Shown one piece after another: positions 29,694 to 37,705 of a stretch of DNA of 64,000 nt. The notes below the pieces were generated by a model that was not told the origin of the DNA, made no database searches, and was given only the letters and a program-made list of their open reading frames with translations. This DNA comes from Microvirga rosea (GTDB lineage: Bacteria > Pseudomonadota > Alphaproteobacteria > Rhizobiales > Beijerinckiaceae), in assembly GCF_020595095.1 (NCBI RefSeq), contig NZ_JAJDOP010000007.1:1-64000 (forward strand), read 5' to 3'. Made by a program: the position numbers and the translations under genes. The first letter of the stretch is position 1; each line of letters starts with the position of its first letter.

Positions 29694-30950
29694 TCATTCA
29701 TCTGCGGCAACCGGTTGAGAGGACGTACCCTTCTCGACGCGGGGCGCCATGACGGCGGTTGGCGAACTTGTCGGCGAGACATCGACGAACCCGCCTTTGG
29801 CCGGTTCGCGCCTCTGCCTGCGGATACGCACCACCACGAAGATCGCAAGGAAAAGGCAGACCACGCCGGAATAGATAAACAACCCTCCAGGCCCCAGGGA
29901 CGTCATCGCCATCGCGCCGAAGAGCGGCCCGACCGTCACGCCGACGGCCCACGAGAAAAGCAGGGTCCCGATTGTCGAGATGATGTTCTCCGGCTCGACG
30001 ATATCGCAGGCATGCGCGACGCACACCGAATAGATGCACAGGGCAAAGCCTCCCCAGGCGGCGAAGGCCCAGATGATCACGGCTCCTGCCCCGCTCATGC
30101 TGGCAAGCAGAATGATGACGGATACGACGCTCGTTCCGGCCGCAAGACCCGCGATCACATAGCGCCGGTCGGAACGGTCTGAGAGCCAGCCGAGGGGCCA
30201 CTGAAGGAGAAGGCTTCCGGCCTGCAGGGCAAACAGCAGGGCGGCGGCCTCGCCCTGTTTCAAACCAATGCTGGTGCCGAACACCGGGGTGATGGCGATG
30301 ACCGGGCCGTTCACCAGCCCGACGATGAAGGAGCCGACAACCGCGGACGGTGCGGCCAGGAACAGGTTCTTGACGCGAATCCGGACGCTTCGCGGAGCGG
30401 GAGGCTCCTGCGTCGTGGTAGCCGCGATCGGCAGAAGCGACAGGGACATCAGCGCGCTTGCGGCCATGAAAAGCCCGTCGGACCGGATATCGCCCAAGGC
30501 GATGCCCAGAGGCGACAGCATTAGGGCGATCTTTGTGCAGATCATATAGATCGACAGGATACGGCCGCGGTGGCTCGACGTCGCCCGAGCGCTGATCCAG
30601 CCGTCGGTTGCGGTAAAGACGCAGGCAAACGTCACTCCGGTCAGGCCGCGGAGCACCACCCATTCCAACGTGCTGTCCGCCTCCGTCATGATCAAGATGA
30701 CGACGGCCGCGATAGCCGCGAGGCTCGCGAAGGCTCGGATATAACCGACATGCCGGATGAACGCCGGGGCCAGAAAGCAGCCCGTCGAGAAACCGAGACC
30801 ATAGGCTGCCGCTACGATACCGATGGACGTAATGGAGAGGCCGGCCGACTGCATCCGCAACGGCATCAGAGCTTGGAGCAGGCCATTTCCCGACTGCAAC
30901 AGCGTGGTCGCAGCCGTAACGGCCCAAATCAGGGAAAGGGATGAGTTCAC
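29694..30950 (-). CDS. major facilitator superfamily transporter
   Basis: A 418-residue protein with twelve membrane segments. The MFS signature loop is seen as GWISARATSSHRGR-like and, between helices 8 and 9, PLGWLSDRSDRRYV. The start is GTG. Sequence resembles the YcaD/CynX-type exporters whose substrates are unknown. It is convergent with the transglycosylase-like gene and has no metabolic neighbours that suggest a substrate. Confidence 0.8.
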   Translation of the reverse strand: MNSSLSLIWAVTAATTLLQSGNGLLQALMPLRMQSAGLSITSIGIVAAAYGLGFSTGCFLAPAFIRHVGYIRAFASLAAIAAVVILIMTEADSTLEWVVLRGLTGVTFACVFTATDGWISARATSSHRGRILSIYMICTKIALMLSPLGIALGDIRSDGLFMAASALMSLSLLPIAATTTQEPPAPRSVRIRVKNLFLAAPSAVVGSFIVGLVNGPVIAITPVFGTSIGLKQGEAAALLFALQAGSLLLQWPLGWLSDRSDRRYVIAGLAAGTSVVSVIILLASMSGAGAVIIWAFAAWGGFALCIYSVCVAHACDIVEPENIISTIGTLLFSWAVGVTVGPLFGAMAMTSLGPGGLFIYSGVVCLFLAIFVVVRIRRQRREPAKGGFVDVSPTSSPTAVMAPRVEKGTSSQPVAADE

Positions 30951-31089
30951 AATGAGCGGCAGCGGTGAAGGCGCGCAGGCGCGGGATGTCTCCTAAGAGA
31001 CTCCAGCCCTCTCAAGAGATCAAGAGTCCTTCTCGCGTGTCGGCTTATGTTTTTAGACGTGCCGTCAGCCAGGGAGTCTCGGCAGACGG

Positions 31090-31335
31090 TCAAAGAACCC
31101 GGTGTGAATCGCGGGCCCTCTTCTGGAAGCTGGCGAAAAGATAGAAACCGTTGAAGCGAACGCCGGTGGCGGCCGCCTTGTCGTCGAAGCCGAGGGGCAT
31201 CTGGCGCAGGCTCTCGACCTTCCCGGCGAACTCCCACTCGGGGGCGATCACGAACCGGGGGACGGATCGCTCTTCAGGCACCGCGCAGGACAAACCTTCG
31301 GGACCCGTGTTTCTAAAGAGATTGTAAGCAGACAT
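31090..31335 (-). CDS. small conserved protein, 81 residues
   Basis: I do not recognise a family. ATG 31335 is preceded by GAGGAGG six bases upstream, one of the strongest ribosome binding sites in the window. The protein begins MSAYNLFRNTGPEG and contains CAVPEERSVPRFV and EWEFAG, a mix typical of a small cytosolic globular protein with no membrane segment. It is the 3' end of a much longer antisense open frame through ggt, which is itself not a gene. Confidence 0.65.
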   Translation of the reverse strand: MSAYNLFRNTGPEGLSCAVPEERSVPRFVIAPEWEFAGKVESLRQMPLGFDDKAAATGVRFNGFYLFASFQKRARDSHRVL

Positions 31336-31542
31336 GTCGATCCTCCTCGATCGTTTTCGACGCGAATCGCAACACTTACGGGCCAGAACTGTGCTGGCAC
31401 ACCTAGGCGGGAATGTGTTCTTGCTGCGCCCCGGCAGGGGCATGAGGCTGAAAGGGAGTGGCGGCGGCGGGTTATCTTTTGTTAGGCTCCCATTCTGCCC
31501 GGCCTTGGCCGGAAGAAAAAGAAACCAAAGGGAGTAGCCGAC

Positions 31543-33300
31543 ATGACTGTTCGAGCCTTGCGATGGTTGAATGGGGTGGGACTTGGTCTCCTGGCCTGCG
31601 TACCTGTGATGTCCCTCGCCGTCGCCCAACCTCTTGCCCCCTCCCCGGAAGCACCGACCGGCCGATCCGCGAAGTCGGTTACGGCAGCCACGAAAGATAT
31701 GGTGGCGGCCGCCAATCCGCTCGCGGCGCAGGCCGGGCGCGAGATCCTCGCGGCCGGAGGCAGCGCGGTCGATGCGGCGATTGCCGTGCAGCTCGTCCTC
31801 AATCTGGTGGAACCGCAAAGCTCCGGTATCGGGGGCGGCGCCTTCATGGTTTTCTGGGATGGTCAGTCGATGACGACCCTCGACGGGCGGGAGGTCGCTC
31901 CCGCCGCGGCCAAGCCAGAGCGTTTCCTCGGTCCTGACGGAAAGCCGATGAAATTCTATGAGGCCGTCGTCGGAGGACGGTCGGTCGGCGTTCCGGGAAC
32001 CGTGCGGCTTCTGGAAACCGCCCACAAGCGCTGGGGCAAGCTTCCGTGGAAACAGGTGATGGAACCGGCGATCCGTCTGGCGGAGGATGGCTTTGCGATT
32101 TCTCCGCGTTTGAACGGCCTTCTCTCTCAGGAAACCTACCTGCCCAACAATCCTCTCGCCCGGGCTTATTTCTATGAGGCTGACGGGAAGCCCAAGGCGG
32201 TTGGGACGATTCTCAAGAATCCGGCCTTTGCCAAGACTTTGCGCGCGATCGCGGACAACGGGGCGGAAGCCTTCTATACGGGAGAAATCGCCGAGGACAT
32301 CGTCGCGACCGTCACCAGCCACCCCACCAACCCGGGCGACATGACCCTGGACGACCTGAAAGCCTATAAGGTCGTGGAACGGGACCCGGTCTGCGGATCG
32401 TACCGCACCTACAAGGTCTGCGGCATGGGCCCTCCGAGTTCCGGCGCCATTGCCGTACAGCAGATCCTCGGCATTCTCGAAACCAAGGACATGGCGGCCA
32501 TGAAACCAGGGCCGGAAGCCGTGCATTGGATCGCTGAGGCTGGACGCCTCGCTTTCGCGGACCGCAGCCTGTTCGTGGCGGATCCGGCTTTCGTATCGGT
32601 GCCGGTCAAAGGCCTGGTCGATCCGGGTTACCTGAAAGGCCGCGCAGCCCTGATCGACGCCAACAAGTCCATGGGCAAGGCCAAGCCCGGCGACCCGCCG
32701 TTTCAGAAAACGTTCCTTTGGGGACCCTCGGACGGGATCGAGTTCGGAACGAGCCACATGTCCATCGTGGATCGGAACGGCCAAGCCGTTTCGATGACGA
32801 CGACCATCGAAGATGGGTTCGGCTCCCGCCAGATGACGAAGAGCGGCTTCCTGCTCAATAACGAGCTGACCGATTTCTCCTTTGCGACCGTGGAGGACGG
32901 CAAGCCCGTGGCCAACCGGGTCGAACCCGGCAAGCATCCCCGCAGCTCCATGGCGCCGACCATCGTGCTCGACCAGGACAACAAGCTCTATGCCGTGGTC
33001 GGCTCTCCGGGCGGCAGCCTGATCATCAATTACGTGGCCAAAGCTCTCGTGGGCCTTCTCGACTGGAAGCTGGACCCGCAGGTTGCCGCCGATCTTCCGA
33101 ATGTGGGGAGCCGCAATGGTCCGACCGAGCTCGAGGCCGGAACCGAGGCGGAAGCCTGGAAGGCCGCCCTTGAAGCCAAGGGCCACGAGGTCAAACTCAT
33201 CGACCAGAATTCGGGCATCCATGCCATTGTGGTTACGCCCGCAGGGCTCGTGGGCGGCGCCGATAGCAGACGGGAGGGCGTTGCCATCGGCAACAACTGA
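31543..33300 (+). CDS. ggt: gamma-glutamyltransferase
   Basis: A periplasmic Ntn-hydrolase of 585 residues that cleaves glutathione and other gamma-glutamyl compounds. Residues 1-28 are a signal peptide. The precursor cleaves itself before Thr403 (FGTSHMSIVD), which becomes the catalytic nucleophile of the small subunit. The substrate motif GSPGGSLIIN and the large-subunit GIGGGAFMV are present. Length is normal. It is monocistronic, with AGGGAG before the ATG and a hairpin after the stop. Confidence 0.93.
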   Translation: MTVRALRWLNGVGLGLLACVPVMSLAVAQPLAPSPEAPTGRSAKSVTAATKDMVAAANPLAAQAGREILAAGGSAVDAAIAVQLVLNLVEPQSSGIGGGAFMVFWDGQSMTTLDGREVAPAAAKPERFLGPDGKPMKFYEAVVGGRSVGVPGTVRLLETAHKRWGKLPWKQVMEPAIRLAEDGFAISPRLNGLLSQETYLPNNPLARAYFYEADGKPKAVGTILKNPAFAKTLRAIADNGAEAFYTGEIAEDIVATVTSHPTNPGDMTLDDLKAYKVVERDPVCGSYRTYKVCGMGPPSSGAIAVQQILGILETKDMAAMKPGPEAVHWIAEAGRLAFADRSLFVADPAFVSVPVKGLVDPGYLKGRAALIDANKSMGKAKPGDPPFQKTFLWGPSDGIEFGTSHMSIVDRNGQAVSMTTTIEDGFGSRQMTKSGFLLNNELTDFSFATVEDGKPVANRVEPGKHPRSSMAPTIVLDQDNKLYAVVGSPGGSLIINYVAKALVGLLDWKLDPQVAADLPNVGSRNGPTELEAGTEAEAWKAALEAKGHEVKLIDQNSGIHAIVVTPAGLVGGADSRREGVAIGNN

Positions 33301-33317
33301 GCGTCATCATGCGTCTT

Positions 33318-33348
33318 GCATTCCTCTCCCGCTTAAGGCGAGGAATGC
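33318..33348 (+). terminator. hairpin after ggt
   Basis: GCATTCCTC and GAGGAATGC form a 9-bp perfect stem (33318-33326 with 33340-33348). A pyrimidine-rich TCTCTCTTCTC follows instead of a clean T-run, so termination is likely but not certain. Confidence 0.5.
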
Positions 33349-33390
33349 TCTCTCTTCTCGAGACGATCACGCACTGAGCGAAGGGGCGTC

Positions 33391-34449
33391 ATGAAGCGTT
33401 TTCTAGTCACCGGCGGAGCCGGGTTCATCGGCTCCGCGGTTGTCCGCATGCTCATCCGCGAGACGCCTTATACCGTGCTTGTGGTCGACAAGCTGACCTA
33501 CGCAGGCAATCTGGACTCCCTGAAGCCCGTCGCCAACAATCCGCGCTACCAGTTCGAACAGGCGGATATCGCCGATGCCGAGCGCATGCGCGCCGTCGTG
33601 GCGGCCTTCAGGCCGGACGTCATCATGCATCTGGCGGCGGAAAGCCATGTGGATCGCTCGATCGACGGGCCGGGGGAGTTCATTCAAACCAATATCATCG
33701 GGACATATGCGCTCCTGCAGGCCGCGCTCGATTACTGGCGCGGCCTCTCGGCCGAAAAGCAAGGAGCCTTCCGGTTTCACCACATTTCCACCGACGAAGT
33801 GTTCGGATCCTTAGGGGCGGATGGCTTTTTCCATGAAGACTATCCCTACCAGCCCACCTCCCCCTACTCAGCCTCCAAGGCTGCGTCGGATCATTTGGTG
33901 CGGGCGTGGCACCACACGTACGGGCTGCCGACCCTCGTCACCAACTGCTCCAACAATTACGGCCCCTACCACTTTCCCGAAAAGCTGATCCCGCTGACGA
34001 TCCTCAATGCGCTCGAAGGAAAGCCCCTGCCCGTCTATGGCAAGGGCGAGAATGTGCGTGACTGGCTCTTTGTCGACGATCACGCCCGTGCCTTGATCCT
34101 GGCGGCGGAGAAGGCGGCCCCCGGGTCGAGCTACGCGATCGGAGGTCATAACGAACGCCGCAACATCGATGTGGTGCATGAAATCTGCGCAATCCTCGAC
34201 GAGATCGCTCCCAGCCGAACCATCGGCCGGCGCAAGAGCCTGATCACTTTCGTCAGCGACAGGCCCGGGCATGATCTGCGCTACGCCATCGATGCGGCTA
34301 GGATCGAGCGTGACCTTGGCTGGCGTCCTGTCGAAACCTTCGAGAGCGGCCTGCGCAAGACCGTCGAGTGGTATCTGTCCAACCAGGAATGGTGGGAGCG
34401 GGTGCGATCGGGCATCTATCGCGGCGAGCGCCTGGGCCTGTCAGCTTAA
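33391..34449 (+). CDS. rfbB: dTDP-glucose 4,6-dehydratase
   Basis: An extended short-chain dehydrogenase of 352 residues that makes dTDP-4-keto-6-deoxyglucose for rhamnose and other deoxysugars. The NAD site GGAGFIG covers 8-14, the family motif [12 protein letters not shown] follows, HISTDEVFG carries the dehydratase Asp-Glu pair, and YSASK (159-163) holds the catalytic Tyr and Lys. The partner genes rfbA, rfbC and rfbD are not adjacent, so the gene is an orphan here. Confidence 0.92.
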   Translation: MKRFLVTGGAGFIGSAVVRMLIRETPYTVLVVDKLTYAGNLDSLKPVANNPRYQFEQADIADAERMRAVVAAFRPDVIMHLAAESHVDRSIDGPGEFIQTNIIGTYALLQAALDYWRGLSAEKQGAFRFHHISTDEVFGSLGADGFFHEDYPYQPTSPYSASKAASDHLVRAWHHTYGLPTLVTNCSNNYGPYHFPEKLIPLTILNALEGKPLPVYGKGENVRDWLFVDDHARALILAAEKAAPGSSYAIGGHNERRNIDVVHEICAILDEIAPSRTIGRRKSLITFVSDRPGHDLRYAIDAARIERDLGWRPVETFESGLRKTVEWYLSNQEWWERVRSGIYRGERLGLSA

Positions 34450-34455
34450 GATTGC

Positions 34456-34564
34456 TCTTCCGGCGAGGCTCGCGAGCAATTTGTTCTCCAGCGCATAGTA
34501 AGGCTGGACAAATTCTTCCAAAGGGACGATTGTTCTTTTTAGAGAACAGCCTCCCTTGAGACCG
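34456..34564 (+). promoter_or_regulatory. structured leader of metZ
   Basis: Three successive hairpins are visible: TTGCTC/GAGCAA (34457-34487), then TTTGT with CCAGC paired to GCTGG with ACAAA (about 34488-34520), then TGTTCT/AGAACA (about 34533-34550). A short linker leads to the metZ start. The arrangement suggests an RNA regulator of a methionine gene, but it lacks the conserved SAM-II core, so I give no class. The first hairpin could instead be the rfbB terminator. Confidence 0.4.
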
Positions 34565-35752
34565 ATGACTGACGCACCTGACGGCTACCACCTCGAAACC
34601 CGCCTTGTCCACGACGGCCAGAAGCGAACGCCCTATGGGGAAACGTCCGAGGCCCTGTTTCTGACCCAAGGCTTCATCTACGAGAGCGCCGAGACCGCCG
34701 AGCGCCGTTTCCTCAATGAGGAACAGGGCTACAGCTATACGCGCTACTCCAATCCCACGATTACCATGTTCGAGGAGCGGATGGCCTCCTTCGAAGGTGC
34801 GGAGGCAGCGCAGGCAACGGCAACCGGCATGGCGGCCGTCACGGCTGCGATGATGGGGCAGGTCCAGGCTGGCGACCATGTGGTTGCCGCACGGGCCCTT
34901 TTCGGCTCCTGCCGCTGGATCGTCGAGGATCTTTTTCCGCGTTTCGGTGTAGGCTGCACGCTCGTCGACGGCCCCGACCTCGATGCATGGCGACAGGCTG
35001 TCCGGCCGGAAACCAAGGCGTTCCTGCTGGAAACACCCTCCAATCCGAGCCTGGAGATCATCGACATCGCGGGCGTCGCCGCCATCGCGCACGAAGCCGG
35101 GGCGACGCTGACGGTCGACAATGTCTTTGCGACGCCCTTGTTTCAGAAACCGCTGGCTCTCGGCGCCGACTGCGTCGTGTATTCGGCCACCAAGCATATC
35201 GATGGGCAAGGCCGATGTCTTGGCGGCGTCATCCTTGCCTCGACGGAGTTCATCGAGACCAAGGTCCAGCAGTTCCTGCGCATGACGGGCCCGTCCATTT
35301 CGCCCTTCAATGCCTGGGTCCTGCTCAAAGGGCTCGAAACGCTGCCGTTGCGGGTCGAGCGCCAGACGGAAACGGCAGGTTTTCTCGCAGACGCTCTCCA
35401 CGATCACGAAAGCGTCCGCCGGCTGATCTATCCCGGACGGCCCGATCATCCCCAGGCGGACCTGATCAGGCGGCAGATGAGCGGCGGCTCCACGATGATC
35501 GCCCTCGACATCGAGGATGGGAAGGCCGGCGCTTTCCGCTTCATGAATGCCCTGCGGCTGACCAAGATTTCCAACAACCTCGGAGACGCCAAGAGTCTCG
35601 TGACCCATCCGGCCACGACGACCCATGGGCGCTTTACCCCCGAGCTACGGGCCGAGATGGGCATCACCGACGGCCTCGTGCGATTGTCGGTAGGGCTTGA
35701 GCATCGCGACGATCTCCTGGCCGATCTTCGTCAGGCATTGGAGCAGGTCTGA
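34565..35752 (+). CDS. metZ: O-succinylhomoserine sulfhydrylase
   Basis: A Cys/Met-metabolism PLP enzyme of 395 residues that makes homocysteine directly from O-succinylhomoserine and sulfide. Motifs: YSRY-like YSYTRYSNPT, GMAAVTAAMM, DNVFATPLFQKPL and the PLP lysine 210 in YSATKHIDGQGR. The GQGR after the lysine and the overall length fit MetZ better than MetB or MetY. ATG 34565 is preferred to TTG 34556. It follows a structured leader and stands alone. Confidence 0.9.
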   Translation: MTDAPDGYHLETRLVHDGQKRTPYGETSEALFLTQGFIYESAETAERRFLNEEQGYSYTRYSNPTITMFEERMASFEGAEAAQATATGMAAVTAAMMGQVQAGDHVVAARALFGSCRWIVEDLFPRFGVGCTLVDGPDLDAWRQAVRPETKAFLLETPSNPSLEIIDIAGVAAIAHEAGATLTVDNVFATPLFQKPLALGADCVVYSATKHIDGQGRCLGGVILASTEFIETKVQQFLRMTGPSISPFNAWVLLKGLETLPLRVERQTETAGFLADALHDHESVRRLIYPGRPDHPQADLIRRQMSGGSTMIALDIEDGKAGAFRFMNALRLTKISNNLGDAKSLVTHPATTTHGRFTPELRAEMGITDGLVRLSVGLEHRDDLLADLRQALEQV

Positions 35753-35839
35753 CCCGCGGGCGCTTGCAATCACCCGCAATCATTGTCTTGCCACAGTTGC
35801 GGCCAACCTTCTCCATCCCGCGTGATGGGAGGAGACGAC

Positions 35840-36007
35840 ATGAACGTTCACGGACGCAACTGGACTCTCGAAGACACGCATGCCCTCGTGTCTCTCGCCA
35901 AGGAAGGTATGCCGGTTTCAGTGATCAGCCTGAAGCTGAAGCGTTCGTTGGCCGATGTCCTGACCAAGCTCAACGAACTGGGTCTCGCTCCTCCGGTCGA
36001 GGCGTAG
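35840..36007 (+). CDS. mini-GcrA-like DNA-binding protein
   Basis: A 55-residue protein behind a strong ribosome binding site (GGGAGGAG). Its sequence lines up with the N-terminal helix-turn-helix of GcrA in this same window: W-T-x-E, L-x-x-L, G-x-x-x-x-x-I, K-L-x-x-L-G-L at matching spacing. The linker and the sigma-binding C-terminal part of GcrA are absent. It may bind DNA alone or compete with GcrA. The alignment is by eye; function is inferred. Confidence 0.6.
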   Translation: MNVHGRNWTLEDTHALVSLAKEGMPVSVISLKLKRSLADVLTKLNELGLAPPVEA

Positions 36008-36140
36008 CGCCGGAGCAACCGACGTTACAAATCTCACATCCGATTTCGATCCGACTCGGTCGGCTTTTCCGCGACAGGACGCAGAACTTTTCTGCGCTGC
36101 CCCACGAAGAAGCGCCTCCAGGCTGGCTTTCTGCCGGTCG

Positions 36141-36165
36141 GAACCCGGACGTTTCCTTCACGTTG
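36141..36165 (+). promoter_or_regulatory. sigma-EcfG-type general stress promoter
   Basis: GGAAC (36141-36145), a 16-nt spacer and CGTT (36162-36165) match the alphaproteobacterial EcfG consensus GGAAC-N16-17-CGTT exactly. The start site would be near 36172, 28 bases before the small cysteine-protein gene at 36200. Confidence 0.65.
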
Positions 36166-36199
36166 GCCTCACAACCACTTCAACCTGGAGGCCATGCTT

Positions 36200-36376
36200 A
36201 TGATTTGCGCATTCTGTCAGCAGGACGTGAAAGACCCCTGCCACAACACCCAAGAGATGCAGCAACGGGCCAGCGACCACATCGACCGCTGCGAGCATGC
36301 GCTCGAACGGCAAGGCGGCGGCGGACACCCCCAGCGGGCCCCATCGACGGATATGGAAAGCGGCGGTCGGCGCTGA
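36200..36376 (+). CDS. small cysteine-containing protein
   Basis: A 58-residue protein starting MICAFCQQDVKDPCHN. It has a CxxC, a third cysteine ten residues later and an H-x-x-x-C near residue 33, which together could bind one zinc ion. The tail is glycine- and basic-rich. GGAGG stands eight bases before ATG 36200 (the ATG at 36194 is too close). It sits behind an EcfG-type promoter and in front of a strong terminator, so it is a single-gene stress transcript. No named family is recognised. Confidence 0.65.
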   Translation: MICAFCQQDVKDPCHNTQEMQQRASDHIDRCEHALERQGGGGHPQRAPSTDMESGGRR

Positions 36377-36403
36377 GAACCACCCGAGACCGATGTTGTT
36401 GAG

Positions 36404-36428
36404 AAAGCGGGCGCAAGGCCCGCTTTTT
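36404..36428 (+). terminator. intrinsic terminator
   Basis: AAGCGGGC and GCCCGCTT form an 8-bp stem (36405-36425) around loop GCAAG, followed by a T-run. It ends the small cysteine-protein transcript. Confidence 0.9.
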
Positions 36429-36489
36429 CGTGTTCGAAGCGCTGCTGTCTGGCCGGCTGCAGGATCTACCGACCGGTCCTGAGCATCAA

Positions 36490-36864
36490 TCACTGCGACG
36501 AAGGTGCGGAAGACGGCGCGGCTGAGGAACCTCCTGCGCTTCTCGGCTGCGACTGTACCCGGTCGAACATCCGCAACGCCGCATCCACGCAAGCCTGCGT
36601 GGATTCCCGGTCGCCGCACACGACGCGCAGCTGCGTGTCGCCACTGCGCACGAAGAAGCGCGCATTGCCGCCCGAGCGATCGTCTTCATCCTCATCGCGA
36701 ACGCGGGAGCCGCGCATGTCGTCTCGGTTCCGGTCCCATCGGCTATAGCCGTCATACCAGCGGCCCCGCGAATCATCATCCCGATCCCGCGAGATGGATT
36801 GGCCCATGGCCGACGTGCCGATGAGCGTCATGGTGGCGGCTGCCAATATCAGGACCTTGCGCAT
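36490..36864 (-). CDS. small secreted protein
   Basis: A 124-residue protein with a clear signal peptide (about 1-22, ending SAMGQ). The mature part is very rich in Asp and Arg, partly as RDRDDD-type runs. It then has a short ordered segment FFVRSGDTQLRVVCG with two cysteines that may pair, and a Ser/Pro/Ala tail. GGAG lies six bases before ATG 36864. The function is unknown; it is probably a periplasmic protein. Confidence 0.65.
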   Translation of the reverse strand: MRKVLILAAATMTLIGTSAMGQSISRDRDDDSRGRWYDGYSRWDRNRDDMRGSRVRDEDEDDRSGGNARFFVRSGDTQLRVVCGDRESTQACVDAALRMFDRVQSQPRSAGGSSAAPSSAPSSQ

Positions 36865-37016
36865 ATGAATCTCCATGAGAGCGACCGTGAGGATAGCATC
36901 GGGCACCTTATCAAGGCGCATCTCAAGCCGCGATGCTCGGGTGAACCGGCAAAACGAAGGGAGGTTCCAAGCCGCATCCATATCCATGGACGGCCTCTAT
37001 GGACGGCCTCTTGGCC

Positions 37017-37286
37017 TCAGCGATGCCGCTCGCCGGTTCTGGCCGCAGCGGCTCTTCCGGTACGGCGCGCAACTTCCTCTGCCACGGCCGTCCAGAACAG
37101 GACGCCCCGTGGACTGTTCATAACGCGGCAATATTCCGCTTGGCGGTGAGCCTGAGCGAGAGCATCGCGCCCCTCATAGGCCAGGAGGCAAACAGCCTCA
37201 TACTCGACGGCGGTGAGGCCCTCGGACCGCCGACGCCCCAACAACCGGGCCATGAGGGTGCGAAGGGATTGCAAAATGCGGCGCAT
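37017..37286 (-). CDS. hypothetical small protein
   Basis: An 89-residue frame without a good ribosome binding site at ATG 37286; ATG 37253 is an alternative start. It reads like a real small helical protein (EGLTAVEYEAVCLLAYEG, then AHRQAEYCRVMNSPRG and FWTAVAEEVARRTG), with an acidic-aromatic core and basic ends. I do not recognise the family. It is the last gene before the island boundary. Confidence 0.45.
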   Translation of the reverse strand: MRRILQSLRTLMARLLGRRRSEGLTAVEYEAVCLLAYEGRDALAQAHRQAEYCRVMNSPRGVLFWTAVAEEVARRTGRAAAARTGERHR

Positions 37287-37363
37287 GAATCATTGAAGCC
37301 GATGTTCTTCCGATCTTGCAAGCGTGGCAGATCGACCGATGCGCGCTCCCGATCCCGGAAATG

Positions 37364-37386
37364 CAAAAGCCCCGCAGAGCGGGGCT
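37364..37386 (-). terminator. terminator, probably of the tRNA-Glu used as attachment site
   Basis: On the minus strand AGCCCCGC-TCT-GCGGGGCT is followed by TTTTGC. It lies 17 bp below the tRNA 3'-end fragment, where a tRNA terminator is expected, and no other gene on this strand feeds into it. Confidence 0.8.
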
Positions 37387-37403
37387 GAAGCCTTACAAAC
37401 CTT

Positions 37404-37421
37404 TGGCGCTCCCTAGGGGAC
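37404..37421 (-). other. tRNA-Glu 3'-end fragment, putative attL of a genomic island
   Basis: The minus strand reads GTCCCCTAGGGAGCGCCA, the T-arm/acceptor 3' end of a tRNA-Glu (compare the E. coli tRNA-Glu end TCCCCTAGGGGACGCCA). The rest of the tRNA, including the TTCGA T-loop, is missing to the right. A lone tRNA 3' end followed by the original terminator is the signature of a tRNA-site integration. The intact tRNA should lie at the other end of the island, outside this window. Confidence 0.6.
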
Positions 37422-37705
37422 GGACAGGGAGAATCAGGATCAAGTGATTGAAAAGGCTGACTTCTTTCCAGAGGCCTGTGTCGACACCTGTGTAGGCAAA
37501 CGTGGCTGAACTGTCAACGTTTGGAGACCCGTTCAGGAACTCGCGACGCGGGGAGTTAGACTGCCTTGGGTGAGCAGCCCTGGTACCGCCCGTCATTGCC
37601 TTCTATGTCGCTGGAAGGGGGATAGCGCCGTCCTTGGATAGAACTCTACTACCTTTTATAAGGTTACCCGCAACGAGATCTGCTGGGCTGGGTTAGGGGA
37701 CCAAA

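Noticed and set aside
29698..30927. A 409-codon minus-strand frame inside the MFS gene
   Set aside because: It is a shifted frame of the transporter gene, giving an Arg/Pro/His-rich product with no membrane segments; the +0 frame gives a proper 12-helix protein.
31090..33222. A 710-codon minus-strand frame across ggt
   Set aside because: It is antisense to a well-conserved enzyme. Only its last 81 codons, with a strong ribosome binding site, are kept as a gene.
34456..34564. SAM-II riboswitch before metZ
   Set aside because: The conserved pseudoknot sequences are not present; kept only as an unclassified structured leader.
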